DNA from: an uncultured bacterium
GTDB lineage: Bacteria > Verrucomicrobiota > Verrucomicrobiia > Verrucomicrobiales > Akkermansiaceae
Reading direction: 5' to 3'
Assembly (NCBI GenBank): GCA_945831585.1
Contig: CAMACY010000002.1
Span: forward strand, 1 to 64,000
Length of the DNA stretch: 64,000 nt
Below, one piece after another: positions 9,723-19,258 of the stretch. Both the position numbers and the translations under genes were made by a program. Every line of letters begins with the position of its first letter. Position 1 is the stretch's first letter. The notes beneath the pieces are model-generated. The model did no database searches, was not told the origin of the DNA, and worked only from the letters and a program-made list of their open reading frames with translations.

Positions 9723-10571
9723 ATGGTCACCACCGAGTATCCTTACGGGGAGGATTTCCCCATCATCCGCATTGACACCAAGCTGTGCAGCGCCGAGGTT
9801 TCGCTCTACGGAGCGCAGGTGCTGCGCTGGGCTCCCGCCGGGCAGCGCCCCGTGCTCTACATGAGTCCCAAGGCCGTTTTCCGCAAGGGCAAGGCGCTGC
9901 GCGGGGGGATTCCCCTTTGCTGGCCCTGGTTCGGCAAGAACAGCGAAGATCCCTCACTGCCCTCGCACGGCATCGCGCGCACGAGCCTGTGGCAGGTGGG
10001 AAGTTGCGAGGAGGGTGAGGACGGGCGGGTGCGCCTGCTGCTGGCGCTGCCACCGGAGCAGGAGCTCATGCCGAGCGGCGCGGTGGCCATGGAAATCGGC
10101 GAGGAGCTCACGCTGAGCCTCATCACCCTCGATGTGCCGCGCAGCATGCCCTTCTCCGCAGCCATGCACAGCTACTTTGCCGTGAGCGACTACGAACAGG
10201 TGGCGCTCACGGGCTTGGAAGAATGCGCCTTCACCGAGTACGCTGCGGATGCCGTGCCCCACGCCGAGGATCCTCTCATCCCCGCCGGGCACATCGACCG
10301 CATCTACCACCCTGTTCCCGAGAACACCGAGCTGATTTTGCATGATCCCGCCTGGGGTCGCAGCATCCGCATCTGCCGCGCTGGCAGCGGGTCGGCGGTG
10401 GTGTGGAACCCCGGCGAAGCGCTGGGGGCGTCCATGGGCGACCTGGGCGCCGGGCAGGCGTGCGGCTTTCTCGCGGTGGAGACCACGGCGGTGCCGGCCG
10501 AGAACTTGTTGCTGCGCTGCGGCGAGCGGCATGAGCTGACGACGCGCATCCAAGTGATTCCCGTTTCCTGA
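9723..10571 (+). CDS. D-hexose-6-phosphate mutarotase (aldose 1-epimerase family)
   Basis: GIPLCWPWFGKN, SHGIARTSLWQV, VVWNPGEALGASMGDLGAGQACGFLAVET. Confidence 0.85.
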   Translation: MVTTEYPYGEDFPIIRIDTKLCSAEVSLYGAQVLRWAPAGQRPVLYMSPKAVFRKGKALRGGIPLCWPWFGKNSEDPSLPSHGIARTSLWQVGSCEEGEDGRVRLLLALPPEQELMPSGAVAMEIGEELTLSLITLDVPRSMPFSAAMHSYFAVSDYEQVALTGLEECAFTEYAADAVPHAEDPLIPAGHIDRIYHPVPENTELILHDPAWGRSIRICRAGSGSAVVWNPGEALGASMGDLGAGQACGFLAVETTAVPAENLLLRCGERHELTTRIQVIPVS

Positions 10572-11284
10572 TGCCCGAGCGCGTTTCTCATCGGCATCCG
10601 CTGTTGCGTTGGCTGTGGCGCCTGAGTGCCGCGGCGGTGGTGGCGGTGCTGGTTCTCGTGGCGGCGGCTGACCTGTGGACGGAGCTGCAGGCAGCGCCCC
10701 ACTGCCGCAGCCGCGCAGAGGACTGCCGCAGCGGCGGGGTGGGGGTGGTGCTCGGGTGCAGCCGCTACCTGAGCCGTGGGGTGCGCAGCCCTTTCTTCGA
10801 GGGGCGCATGGAGGCCGCCGCCGCGCTCTGGCGTTCCGGGCGGGTGCGCTGCCTCATCGTCTCCGGCGACAACAGCGACCGCTACTACAACGAGCCGCGC
10901 GAGATGCGCACCGCCCTCGTGGCGCGCGGCGTGCCCGCGGAGCGCATCGTCTGCGACTACGCCGGGCTGCGTACCTATGACAGTGTGCTGCGCGCGCGCC
11001 GCATCTTCGGCGCCGAGCAAGTAGTGCTGGTGAGCCAAAAAGCCCATGTGCACCGCGCCGTGCTGCTGGCGCGCCACTTCGGCCTGGCCGCCGAGGGGCT
11101 GGAAGCTCCGCTGGTGGGGCTGTCGCGCAGCTCGCACCTGCGCCAGATGCTGCGGGAGCGCGCCGCGCGCGTCCTGATGCTGCTGGAGCTCTTCCTGCCG
11201 CATGCCCCCCGCTTCTTGGGCGAGCAGGTGGAGCTGCCCCTGTCTGTTTTACCTCCTCTCCCCCCAATCCGATGCACACGTTGA
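10571..11284 (+). CDS. SanA/YdcF-like DUF218 membrane protein
   Basis: VVLGCSRYLSRG, LIVSGDNSDRYYNEPREMRTALVARGVP, DYAGLRTYDSVLRA, VSQKAHVHRA. Confidence 0.85.
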   Translation: MPERVSHRHPLLRWLWRLSAAAVVAVLVLVAAADLWTELQAAPHCRSRAEDCRSGGVGVVLGCSRYLSRGVRSPFFEGRMEAAAALWRSGRVRCLIVSGDNSDRYYNEPREMRTALVARGVPAERIVCDYAGLRTYDSVLRARRIFGAEQVVLVSQKAHVHRAVLLARHFGLAAEGLEAPLVGLSRSSHLRQMLRERAARVLMLLELFLPHAPRFLGEQVELPLSVLPPLPPIRCTR

Positions 11285-12801
11285 TTACCTGTACTGCCAT
11301 CGCCGGCACGGCCGAATGGGTGTGCTGCCCCGGCGCGGCCACGGCGCCGCTTTGCCGCAGCCTGAGCCTTTGCCCCGTGGTGCACCGCTGGGCGGTGAGC
11401 GATGCCGCGACCGCCGCCTTCTTTGCCCTCGGGCGCGCGCAAGCCACGGCGCGCCCCGTGGCCGTGGTCGCCGGCAGCGTGAGCGATGCCGCCGCCATGC
11501 TCCCCGCCGTTACCGCGGCCTACTACCAGCGACGCCCTCTGCTGGTGCTGAGCTTCGGCGAGGCTGCGGACGGCGGCGGCACCGGAACGCCCGGTGCCGA
11601 GGAAGCCGAGGGGCTCTTCGGGGGCTTTGCGCCCACCACCGTGCTGCAGTTGCCCTGCGCTGTCAGCGATTTGCCGCCCCTGAGCGAAATGCTGGCCGAC
11701 GGCTTCCCTCTGCATGTGCATGTGCGCTCGACCGGGGAGGATGAGGCGCGCGGCGAGCTCAGCCTGCTGGAGGTGGCGGAGGCACCCGCCCCGCCGCCCT
11801 TCCGCGGCTCGCTGGTGGCGCTCTCGCAGATGCTGCGCTTCCGCGCGGCGGAGGGGCTGGTGCTCATGCTGGGTGCGCTGGAGCCCGGCGAGCAGGAGGC
11901 TGTCCTGTGGCTGGCGCAGACCCTGCGCGTGCCCGTGATGGCGGATGCTACCAGCGGTCTGCGCGAGGAACTGGCTCCCTACCTGCTGCACGGTGGCGAC
12001 AAGCTGCTGCGCCGCTGCCCGCCCCGCTATGTGCTGCGGCTGGGCGAGGTGCCCGCTCACCCCTTCTGGCGCACGCTGGAGCAGCTGCCAGGCACGGAGG
12101 TGTTTTCCGTCACCCGCACCGGCTTTGCCGGGCTCAAGCGTCGGAGCACCGTCATTGAAGGCGACCCGGAGCAAGTGATGAAAGCCCTGGGCGATGTGCC
12201 CCATGTGGGCGACACCGAGCGGCTGCTGCCCGCCGCCCGCCGCGAGGCGGCGCGCGTGGAAGAGGCTCTGCTGGCCGAGCCCGAATCGGCGGCGGCGCTC
12301 GTGCGCGCCTTCTCCGGCTACGCCGCCGGGGCAGATGTCATCTGCCTCGGCAGCCCCACCGTGCGCGACCTGTGGAACAACTGCGCGCAGCTGCGCGTGC
12401 CCACCCTCTACGTGCGCGACGTGGCCGAGCGCGGGAGCGAGGGTGCGTTTGCCGCCTTTCTGGGCAATGCGGCTGATGCCGGTTTTGCCTGCTGCCTCAT
12501 CGGCGATTTGGCGCTGCTGCGCAGCGCGCTGGGGCTCTGCGAGCTCCTGCATGAGCTGCCCGCCGGGCGGCGCATCATCGCCGTGCTCAACAACGGCGGT
12601 GCCGGAGCAGCGCAGGACTGCTGCGAACCCGGCAGCGAGTGCGAGCGACTCCTCGTGCAGCCCCCGCGCCTGCAGCCTGCCGATGTGGCGAGGCTCTGGG
12701 GAGCGGAATATGTGCTCGTGCAAAGCGAGGGAGACCTCGACCTGCTCGACGGCATGGGGCAGGCGCCGCTTGTGCTTGTTGAGCTCCGTCCCCTGTCCTG
12801 A
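11272..12801 (+). CDS. MenD-like ThDP-fold protein, probably degenerate
   Basis: MenD-like layout with PGAATAPL, AAFFALGRAQ, IGDLALLRSALGL, IIAVLNNGGAG; active-site motifs altered. Confidence 0.7.
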   Translation: MHTLITCTAIAGTAEWVCCPGAATAPLCRSLSLCPVVHRWAVSDAATAAFFALGRAQATARPVAVVAGSVSDAAAMLPAVTAAYYQRRPLLVLSFGEAADGGGTGTPGAEEAEGLFGGFAPTTVLQLPCAVSDLPPLSEMLADGFPLHVHVRSTGEDEARGELSLLEVAEAPAPPPFRGSLVALSQMLRFRAAEGLVLMLGALEPGEQEAVLWLAQTLRVPVMADATSGLREELAPYLLHGGDKLLRRCPPRYVLRLGEVPAHPFWRTLEQLPGTEVFSVTRTGFAGLKRRSTVIEGDPEQVMKALGDVPHVGDTERLLPAARREAARVEEALLAEPESAAALVRAFSGYAAGADVICLGSPTVRDLWNNCAQLRVPTLYVRDVAERGSEGAFAAFLGNAADAGFACCLIGDLALLRSALGLCELLHELPAGRRIIAVLNNGGAGAAQDCCEPGSECERLLVQPPRLQPADVARLWGAEYVLVQSEGDLDLLDGMGQAPLVLVELRPLS

Positions 12802-12838
12802 GCCGGGAACGGCAAGAGCTCTCCTGAGCACACAAAAA

Positions 12839-12863
12839 CCCCGCTCGGGAATACCGAACGGGG
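12839..12863 (-). terminator. intrinsic terminator
   Basis: Minus-strand CCCCGTTCGG-TATTC-CCGAGCGGGG then TTTTTG; downstream of the 12882 stop. Confidence 0.7.
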
Positions 12864-12881
12864 GTAAAAATGTCGGCGAGC

Positions 12882-13316
12882 TCAGGACTTCTGCTTGGCA
12901 GGCTCCTTCTCCAGCTCGCCCCACTTGCCCTGCTCAATCGAGCGCATATGCGCCGTCACCGAGCGCGTCCAGGGAGCAGGACCGGTGCAGTACACACGCC
13001 CGATCTGAGCCACCGTCACGCGACCCTTCGCCTTGTACTCCCCGAGAATACGCGCCAAATCACGCACACAAGCCTCCTTGGACGCATAGCGGCGCTGACC
13101 GTTGCGCCCCATAATCCCCGCCAGATTATTCTTCTTCTGCGCCGCGTGCGAAGTCGCATGCGCCGACTCATAGCGGATAATCGCCTCCACCAGCACGGGA
13201 TCCACCCCGTGTTCCGCCGCCGCCGCTTGAATCACGGGGCGCAAATCCGTCACCGTATCGGCAAGAGAAAAGCACGACAGGCACAAACAAAACAGAATGG
13301 TCAGGAACTCTCTCAT
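12882..13316 (-). CDS. secreted lysozyme-like / glucosaminidase-like protein
   Basis: Signal MREFLTILFCLCLSCFSLA; AAAEHGVDPVLVEAIIRYESAHATSHAAQKKNNLAGIMG. Confidence 0.65.
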   Translation of the reverse strand: MREFLTILFCLCLSCFSLADTVTDLRPVIQAAAAEHGVDPVLVEAIIRYESAHATSHAAQKKNNLAGIMGRNGQRRYASKEACVRDLARILGEYKAKGRVTVAQIGRVYCTGPAPWTRSVTAHMRSIEQGKWGELEKEPAKQKS

Positions 13317-13325
13317 GTCGCAGAC

Positions 13326-13354
13326 ATGATAGCAGGCAGAACGGGACTTGTCAA
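13326..13354 (-). promoter_or_regulatory. promoter TTGACA-N17-TATCAT, 9 nt before ATG
   Basis: Near-consensus minus-strand hexamers. Confidence 0.8.
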
Positions 13355-13602
13355 GCATATAGCGCGCGGCGGGGGTGTTCGGGGTTCCGCTTACAAGCTG
13401 TAGTGTGCCCTTTCAGGATGCAAAAATTGAGGCATTCAACTTTATCCCAAAACAATTAAGGAAACTCAATAATTGCAGATTTCATGCGGGTTGCGGGGGT
13501 GCGGCGCGAAGCGCTCAGGGCAGCGTCCAAAACACCCCGCCCACTGAGGGCGAGGTGCGGCAAAAAAAATCAAAAAAATCTGCGAACGGGCGGAACCGGG
13601 GC

Positions 13603-14283
13603 TCAGTGAACCCACTTACCCGCCCCGACGGGCAGCTTGCCGTCGCCGACGGGCTGGTAGCGGGTCGACTCCGTGTTGCCCCACAGGGGCACCCCCGTCG
13701 CCTTCTTCCAAAAAGCGCTCATGCTTTGCCCCGTGTAGCAGCCGTAGCTGCGGCAATCCGCCTGCGGATGGAACAGCTCGGGCGACAAGTGCTTGGCCAA
13801 ATCCTTCTCGTGCATCCACTGCGTGCTGGCGGCAATGATCCGGTTGCTGTAATCCAGCATAAACGCATGTGCATTCGAATGCCCGAAATAATAAAACGCG
13901 CTGATGGGCTCGCGGCGCCCCTCGCGCGCAATCGCGGCAAAAGCCTGCTCCGCCGTATCAATCCACAGCAGTTTCACCCCCAGCTTGCGCCCTGTATCCG
14001 TCACGCGCGACACATAATCAATCCCGTTCTCGCGCCCGCGCGTGACGTAGGAGGGGCGGAAAATAATCCACGTGATGCGCGCCTGGGGATTCTGCGCGCG
14101 CAGCAGCCCAATCTCCACCGTCGAGGCTCGCACAAAATTCGCCCACCAGTTGTCATGCGCCGCCGGACCGCGATTGTTCTCCCACGAGCGCAGCGCCACT
14201 CCCCCGGTGAGGATGACCGTAGCGGCCTCGGCAAGAGGGCAGAGCAGGGCGGCGGCAAGGGCGGCAAACAGGCGCATCTTCAT
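13603..14283 (-). CDS. secreted hypothetical protein, possible caspase-like (clan CD) fold
   Basis: Signal peptide MKMRLFAALAAALLCPLAEA; YYFGHSNAHAF and ADCRSYGCYTGQSM. Confidence 0.55.
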   Translation of the reverse strand: MKMRLFAALAAALLCPLAEAATVILTGGVALRSWENNRGPAAHDNWWANFVRASTVEIGLLRAQNPQARITWIIFRPSYVTRGRENGIDYVSRVTDTGRKLGVKLLWIDTAEQAFAAIAREGRREPISAFYYFGHSNAHAFMLDYSNRIIAASTQWMHEKDLAKHLSPELFHPQADCRSYGCYTGQSMSAFWKKATGVPLWGNTESTRYQPVGDGKLPVGAGKWVH

Positions 14284-14292
14284 CGTGCGACC

Positions 14293-14321
14293 AGCATACC
14301 CCGAGCCGGGCGGGCTGTCAA
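14293..14321 (-). promoter_or_regulatory. promoter TTGACA-N17-TATGCT, 9 nt before ATG
   Basis: Minus-strand hexamers upstream of ATG 14283. Confidence 0.75.
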
Positions 14322-14335
14322 GCACGCGGCTCGGC

Positions 14336-15472
14336 TTACAACGCTCGAAACCGCGCGCCGGGCAGCGGCTGCACGCGGTGCTGAATCTGCAACTTCAGCA
14401 GCAGCGGCGTGAGCACCGACGCGCCCAGTCCCAGCGCTGTGCACAGCAGATCCACCGTATCATTCCCCGCCTCCAGCGCGCGGAGCAGCAGCGCCTCCTG
14501 CGACCCCGGCTGCAACGGCTCGGGACGCGACGTGGTGGCCTGCGGGCGCGGCCGTTGCTCCGCAAACAAATCCCCTTGCTGCGGCACACCCGACCAGCCC
14601 AAATCGTCCAGCAACTCGTGCGGCGCGCTGCACAGCACCGCCCCATCGCGAATCAGCGCGTGACAACCCTCCGAGCAACGGCTCTCCGCTGCCCCCGGCA
14701 GCGCAAAAACCGGGCGCCCGTAGCGCTCTGCCGCCAGCCCCGCCGTCAGCATCGCCCCGCTGTGCAGCGGCGCCTCCACCACCATCGTCGCCCGAGCCCA
14801 AGCCGCCACCAAGCGATTGCGCTGCGGAAAGGTGCCGCGATCCGGGCGGCGGTAGAGCGGGAACTCACTCACCAGCGCCCCATGCCCCGCCGCAATCGCC
14901 TCCGCCAGCGCCGCATTCTCCGAGCGGCCGAGTTGCCCCAAGCCGAAACCCAGCACCGCAATCGTCCGCCCCCCTGCATCCAGCGCCCCGCTGTGCGCCG
15001 CGTAATCAATCCCCCGCGCCAGCCCCGAGATGATCGTGCAGCCCGCATCCGCCAGCTCGCGACCGAAACGGCGCGCCTGCACCAGCCCGTAGGGCGTTGC
15101 CTGCCGTGTCCCCACCAGCGCCACCCCCCGCTCCCCATCGCGGGGAGCAAGCTCGCCCCGCACGGTGAGCACCATCGGCGGGTCGCTCATGCAGCGCAGC
15201 GCCGCGGGGTAGTCATCATCCGTCAGCACCACTAGCCGCGCCCCCAGCGCCTCCGCCGCCCGCAGCTCCGCCCCCGCATCCGTGCAATTGCGCCAATCCG
15301 CAATGGCCGCCGCCAGCGCCGGGCCGATGCGCGGCACCTGCGCCAGCATCGCGGCGGGAGCGGCCAGCACCAGCTCCGCCGAGCCGAAACACTCCAGCAG
15401 CGATTGGATGCGCACCGAGCCCAGCCCCGGAATCAGGTTGAGCGTTATCAGCGCTTCTCGGGGGCTCAGCAT
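14336..15472 (-). CDS. dprA: DNA-processing protein DprA
   Basis: LTVRGELAP, VALVGTRQATPYG, IISGLARGIDYAAHSGAL, SEFPLYRRPDRGTFPQRNRLVA. Confidence 0.92.
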   Translation of the reverse strand: MLSPREALITLNLIPGLGSVRIQSLLECFGSAELVLAAPAAMLAQVPRIGPALAAAIADWRNCTDAGAELRAAEALGARLVVLTDDDYPAALRCMSDPPMVLTVRGELAPRDGERGVALVGTRQATPYGLVQARRFGRELADAGCTIISGLARGIDYAAHSGALDAGGRTIAVLGFGLGQLGRSENAALAEAIAAGHGALVSEFPLYRRPDRGTFPQRNRLVAAWARATMVVEAPLHSGAMLTAGLAAERYGRPVFALPGAAESRCSEGCHALIRDGAVLCSAPHELLDDLGWSGVPQQGDLFAEQRPRPQATTSRPEPLQPGSQEALLLRALEAGNDTVDLLCTALGLGASVLTPLLLKLQIQHRVQPLPGARFRAL

Positions 15473-15481
15473 GGGCGTGGC

Positions 15482-16345
15482 TTAGGGCTGCAGCGTCGTA
15501 AAATCCAGCCCCAAATCCAGCGAGGGAACCGAGTGCGTCAGGCAGCCGAAACTCATGAAATCCACCCCCGTCTCCGCCGCAGCGGGCGCCGTCTCCAACG
15601 TCAGCCCGCCGCTCGCCTCCAGGTAGGGCTTGGCGGCACCGCCGCGCAGCTCCACCGCGCGGCGCATCTCCTCGCAGCTCATGTTGTCCAGCAGAATGTA
15701 ATCTACCCCCTCCAGCTTGAGGAAAGCCGCCACCTGTTCGAGCGTGTCCGCCTCCAGCTCCACCTCCACCCCCGGGCGCTCGCTCTTCAGCCTGGCGATG
15801 CAGGCCTGCAAATGCGCCGTGTTGCCATCCGTCATCAGGTGATTATCCTTGACCATCGCGCGGTCGTAGAGCCCTAGGCGGTGGTTGTTGCCGCCGCCGT
15901 GGCGCACCGCCGCCTTCTCCAGCAGGCGATAGCCCGGCGTCGTCTTGCGCGTATCAAGCAGCTTGCAAGAGGTGTGCGCAATTGCCTGCACATAGCGGCG
16001 GGTCATCGTCGCCACCCCCGACAGGCGCTGGATAAAATTGAGCGCCGTGCGCTCCGCCCCCAAAATCGAACGCGCCGAGCCCTCGATGCTCATCACCATC
16101 GCGCCGGGCGCCACCTGCTCCCCGTCGTGCAAGTGAATCTCCACCTTCAGGGAGGGATCCACCGTGCGGAACACCAGCGCCGCCACCTCCGTGCCGGAAA
16201 TCACCCCCGCCTTGCGCGTGCGCATCAGCGCCCGCGCCTGCAAGCCCTCCGGCACAAAGTAAAGCGAGGTCACATCCCCGCTGCCGAAATCCTCATCCAG
16301 CGCCAAACGCACCAGTGCCTCCGCATTGTCAGAAACAGAACTCAT
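15482..16345 (-). CDS. nadC: nicotinate-nucleotide pyrophosphorylase (carboxylating)
   Basis: ALDEDFGSGDVTS, ERTALNFIQRLSGVATMT, DTRKTTPGYRLLEKAAVRHGGGNNHRLGLYD. Confidence 0.93.
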   Translation of the reverse strand: MSSVSDNAEALVRLALDEDFGSGDVTSLYFVPEGLQARALMRTRKAGVISGTEVAALVFRTVDPSLKVEIHLHDGEQVAPGAMVMSIEGSARSILGAERTALNFIQRLSGVATMTRRYVQAIAHTSCKLLDTRKTTPGYRLLEKAAVRHGGGNNHRLGLYDRAMVKDNHLMTDGNTAHLQACIARLKSERPGVEVELEADTLEQVAAFLKLEGVDYILLDNMSCEEMRRAVELRGGAAKPYLEASGGLTLETAPAAAETGVDFMSFGCLTHSVPSLDLGLDFTTLQP

Positions 16346-16351
16346 GCGCCC

Positions 16352-16380
16352 ATCATAGCCCCCGCGCCCCGCCATGTAAA
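16352..16380 (-). promoter_or_regulatory. promoter TTTACA-N17-TATGAT, 6 nt before nadC ATG
   Basis: Minus-strand TTTACATGGCGGGGCGCGGGGGCTATGATGGGCGCATG. Confidence 0.7.
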
Positions 16381-16399
16381 GCCGAAACACGCGGGCGGC

Positions 16400-19258
16400 T
16401 CAACCCTGCTGCGCCAGCACCTCGCGCGGGCGGCTGGGGCCCAGCGAGGGGCCGATGATGCCGTGCGCCTCCATGAGGTCCATCATGGCCGAGGCGCGGC
16501 CGTAGCCGATGCGCAGGCGGCGCTGCAGCAGCGAGGTGCTCGCCTTGTTCTCGGCAATCACGACGCTCACGCAGCGGTTGTAGAGCTCGTTGTCCTCCTC
16601 GCTCAGCCCCTTGGAGGTCATGCGGTCGTTGTCGGGGGCGGGTGCGCCGTCCGCATTGTTCATCTCGGCGGTGACGCTCTGCTCAAAATGCTGTTTGGCG
16701 TGCGAAGCGCACCACGCGATAATCTGCTGGATCTCCGCATCGGACACAAAAGCCCCTTGCACGCGTGTCAGCTGCGAGATGCCCCCCGGCGGCAGGAAGA
16801 GCAGGTCGCCGTTGCCCAGCAGATTCTCCGCTCCCTTGGTTTCCAGGATGATGCGACTGTCCAGCGGGCTGGCCACCTTGAGCGCGATGCGGCTGGGGAT
16901 GTTCGCCTTGATGGTGCCCGTGACGACGTTGGAGCGCGGGGTCTGCGTGGCGGCGACCAGGTGGATGCCCGCCGCACGTGCCTTCTGCGTCAGGCGGCTG
17001 ATGTAGTTCTCCAAATCCTCCTTGACTTGCTGCATGAGGTCGGCCAACTCATCGATGATGATGACCACGTAGGGCAGACGGCGCGGCAGCGGCTCGCCCG
17101 CATCGAAATCGAACTCGCCCTGCGTCTCCTCCTCCTCGGGCAGGTCGCGCCCGTCGTTCGAGTTCTCAATCTCGCGCACGATGTCGCTCGCCACATCGCT
17201 CGTGGCGTAGTAGTCCTCGTCGACCTCCTCCTCCGGAACCCCGGTGTCGGGATCCAGCATGGGGTCGCGGGCGTTGAAGTCCACAAAATTGCGCACGCCC
17301 ACACGGCTGAAGTAGGCGTAGCGCTTCTCCATCTCGTTGACCGCCCAGCGCAGCGCGCCGATGACGCGGGCGGGGTTGGTGACCACGGGGCAGGCCAGAT
17401 GCGGCAGCTTGCGGTAGGGCTGCATCTCCACCACCTTGGGATCCACGAGAATGAGCCGCAGCTCATCGGGGCGGAACTTGTAGAGCATGGAGAGAATCAT
17501 GCTGTTGATGCACACCGACTTGCCCGAGCCCGTGGTGCCCGCGACGAGGGTGTGGGGCATGCGCGCCAAGTCGCCGATGACGGCGTTGCCGTATACATCC
17601 TTGCCCAGCGCCACGGGAATATGGAGCTTGGGGTTGCGGAAGGCGGGCGATTGCAACAGCTCGCGCAGGTAGACGGGGGTCTTGCGCGCATTGGCCAGCT
17701 CGATCGCCACCGTGTCCTTGCCCGGCACGGGTGCCAAAATGTTGATGGAGGACGAGCGCGTGGACTGCATGAGGTTCTTGTCCAAGCTCTCGAACTTGCT
17801 CATCAGGAGTCCCGAGGGCGGGAAAAACTCGTAGCGGGTGATGGAGGGACCGCGTGTGATGTCGCCCGGCGTCACCTCGATGCGGAAGCTGGCGAGGGTG
17901 TCGATGATGCGCTGCTGCATCTCGGCCATCTCGGCCTGCACCGCCTCGTTCATCTCCTCCGAAATCGGCTCGTACTTCAGTAGCTCATAGGGCGGCAGGG
18001 GATAGTCGGCCTCCTGCGGGCGCTCGTCGGCGATGGGCGCGGGCTGCGGGCGGGGAGGGGCGCTCGGCTCCGAACGGCGGCGGGCGGGGGAGCGCTCCTC
18101 CGCAGCGGGCGTGCGGGGCGGCGCGGGGCGTGACTCGGCTCGGGAATCCGGGTGGGGAGCCTCGCGGCGGCGCGGGGCGGGGTCGGTAAAGGGCTCGCAA
18201 TCGTGGTCGGCGGTGAGGGCAATCTCCTCCTCCACCTGCTCCATGAGCGTGAGCAGGTTGGGGCGGTCGGCGCGGATGGCGCGCGCGCCGCGGCGGGGCT
18301 GCGCGGCGGGGCTAGCGTTCGTTCGGCTCGGCTCAGGGGTCGGTTCAGGGCTTGGCTCGGGGGCGGGTGCGGGATGGAGCGCCTCGGGCAGCGGTGCGTC
18401 CTCAAAGGTGGGCACCGGGTCGACCATGGGCTCGATCTCGGACAGCGGTACAGGCTCCGGCTCGGTAGATTGGGCATGCCGTTTTTCCCAGAGGCTGCCT
18501 CGGCTGCGCGGCGGCAGGGTCGGGCGGGGCTCGGGCGTTGGCGCGGCTTCCTCGGGCGCTTCGGGAGCGGATGGTTGCGCCGCGAGCGCACGCTGTTGCC
18601 AGGCGAGCTGCTCGGCCTGCCGGCGCTCGGCGCGTTGTTCACGGCGGCTGTGCCACCATGCGGCAAGGCGGTGGGCATCCTCGGCCACGCCCTGCGCGAA
18701 GCTGCGGAAATTGAGTCGCGAAAAGTAGAGCAGGGCGCACCAATGCGCTGCCACCAGCAGGCAGAGCGCCCCCGTCTGCCCCAGCAGCGGCTCCAGCAGA
18801 CAGCTGCCGTCCAGATAGCCCAGATAGCCCCCGCTACCGACGAGACCGCGTGCCTGCGCCCACTCGCGCAGCCCATAGGGCTGCACCGCCAGCGCGGCAC
18901 AGGCGCAGAGCACCAGCCCTAGCAGCGCCGGGAGCTGCCCGCCCCGCAGCGCCCTCGGATGCAGGAGCAGGTCGAACCCCAGCAGCAGACCCAGCAGCGC
19001 CGTGTAGAGCGCCCCGGCACCCAGTAGCCAATAGAGCATGCCTGCCGTGTAGAGCCCTATGAGCCCCAGCGCGTTGCTGCATGGCTCGGCGGGGTGTGCC
19101 GTGGGGTGCAGCCAAGCCCAGCTGACCTCCTCGGCGCGATAGCTGAGGAGCGCGCCCAGCAGTAGGACGCTTAATAGCACCAGCGTAAAGCCTCGCAGAC
19201 GCGCGGGCCACGCCGGGGGCTCGGGGAGACACTCAGGGCTGTCGGGCATCAACTCCAT
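16400..19258 (-). CDS. ftsK: DNA translocase FtsK/SpoIIIE
   Basis: N-terminal TM helices, Pro-rich linker, HTLVAGTTGSGKSVCINS, VVIIIDELADLM, C-terminal winged-helix gamma domain. Confidence 0.93.
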   Translation of the reverse strand: MELMPDSPECLPEPPAWPARLRGFTLVLLSVLLLGALLSYRAEEVSWAWLHPTAHPAEPCSNALGLIGLYTAGMLYWLLGAGALYTALLGLLLGFDLLLHPRALRGGQLPALLGLVLCACAALAVQPYGLREWAQARGLVGSGGYLGYLDGSCLLEPLLGQTGALCLLVAAHWCALLYFSRLNFRSFAQGVAEDAHRLAAWWHSRREQRAERRQAEQLAWQQRALAAQPSAPEAPEEAAPTPEPRPTLPPRSRGSLWEKRHAQSTEPEPVPLSEIEPMVDPVPTFEDAPLPEALHPAPAPEPSPEPTPEPSRTNASPAAQPRRGARAIRADRPNLLTLMEQVEEEIALTADHDCEPFTDPAPRRREAPHPDSRAESRPAPPRTPAAEERSPARRRSEPSAPPRPQPAPIADERPQEADYPLPPYELLKYEPISEEMNEAVQAEMAEMQQRIIDTLASFRIEVTPGDITRGPSITRYEFFPPSGLLMSKFESLDKNLMQSTRSSSINILAPVPGKDTVAIELANARKTPVYLRELLQSPAFRNPKLHIPVALGKDVYGNAVIGDLARMPHTLVAGTTGSGKSVCINSMILSMLYKFRPDELRLILVDPKVVEMQPYRKLPHLACPVVTNPARVIGALRWAVNEMEKRYAYFSRVGVRNFVDFNARDPMLDPDTGVPEEEVDEDYYATSDVASDIVREIENSNDGRDLPEEEETQGEFDFDAGEPLPRRLPYVVIIIDELADLMQQVKEDLENYISRLTQKARAAGIHLVAATQTPRSNVVTGTIKANIPSRIALKVASPLDSRIILETKGAENLLGNGDLLFLPPGGISQLTRVQGAFVSDAEIQQIIAWCASHAKQHFEQSVTAEMNNADGAPAPDNDRMTSKGLSEEDNELYNRCVSVVIAENKASTSLLQRRLRIGYGRASAMMDLMEAHGIIGPSLGPSRPREVLAQQG

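Noticed and set aside
10975-12924. 649-aa minus-strand ORF
   Set aside because: Antisense to the MenD-like gene, which has the real protein signature
15881-17983. 700-aa plus-strand ORF
   Set aside because: Antisense to nadC and ftsK, no domain signature
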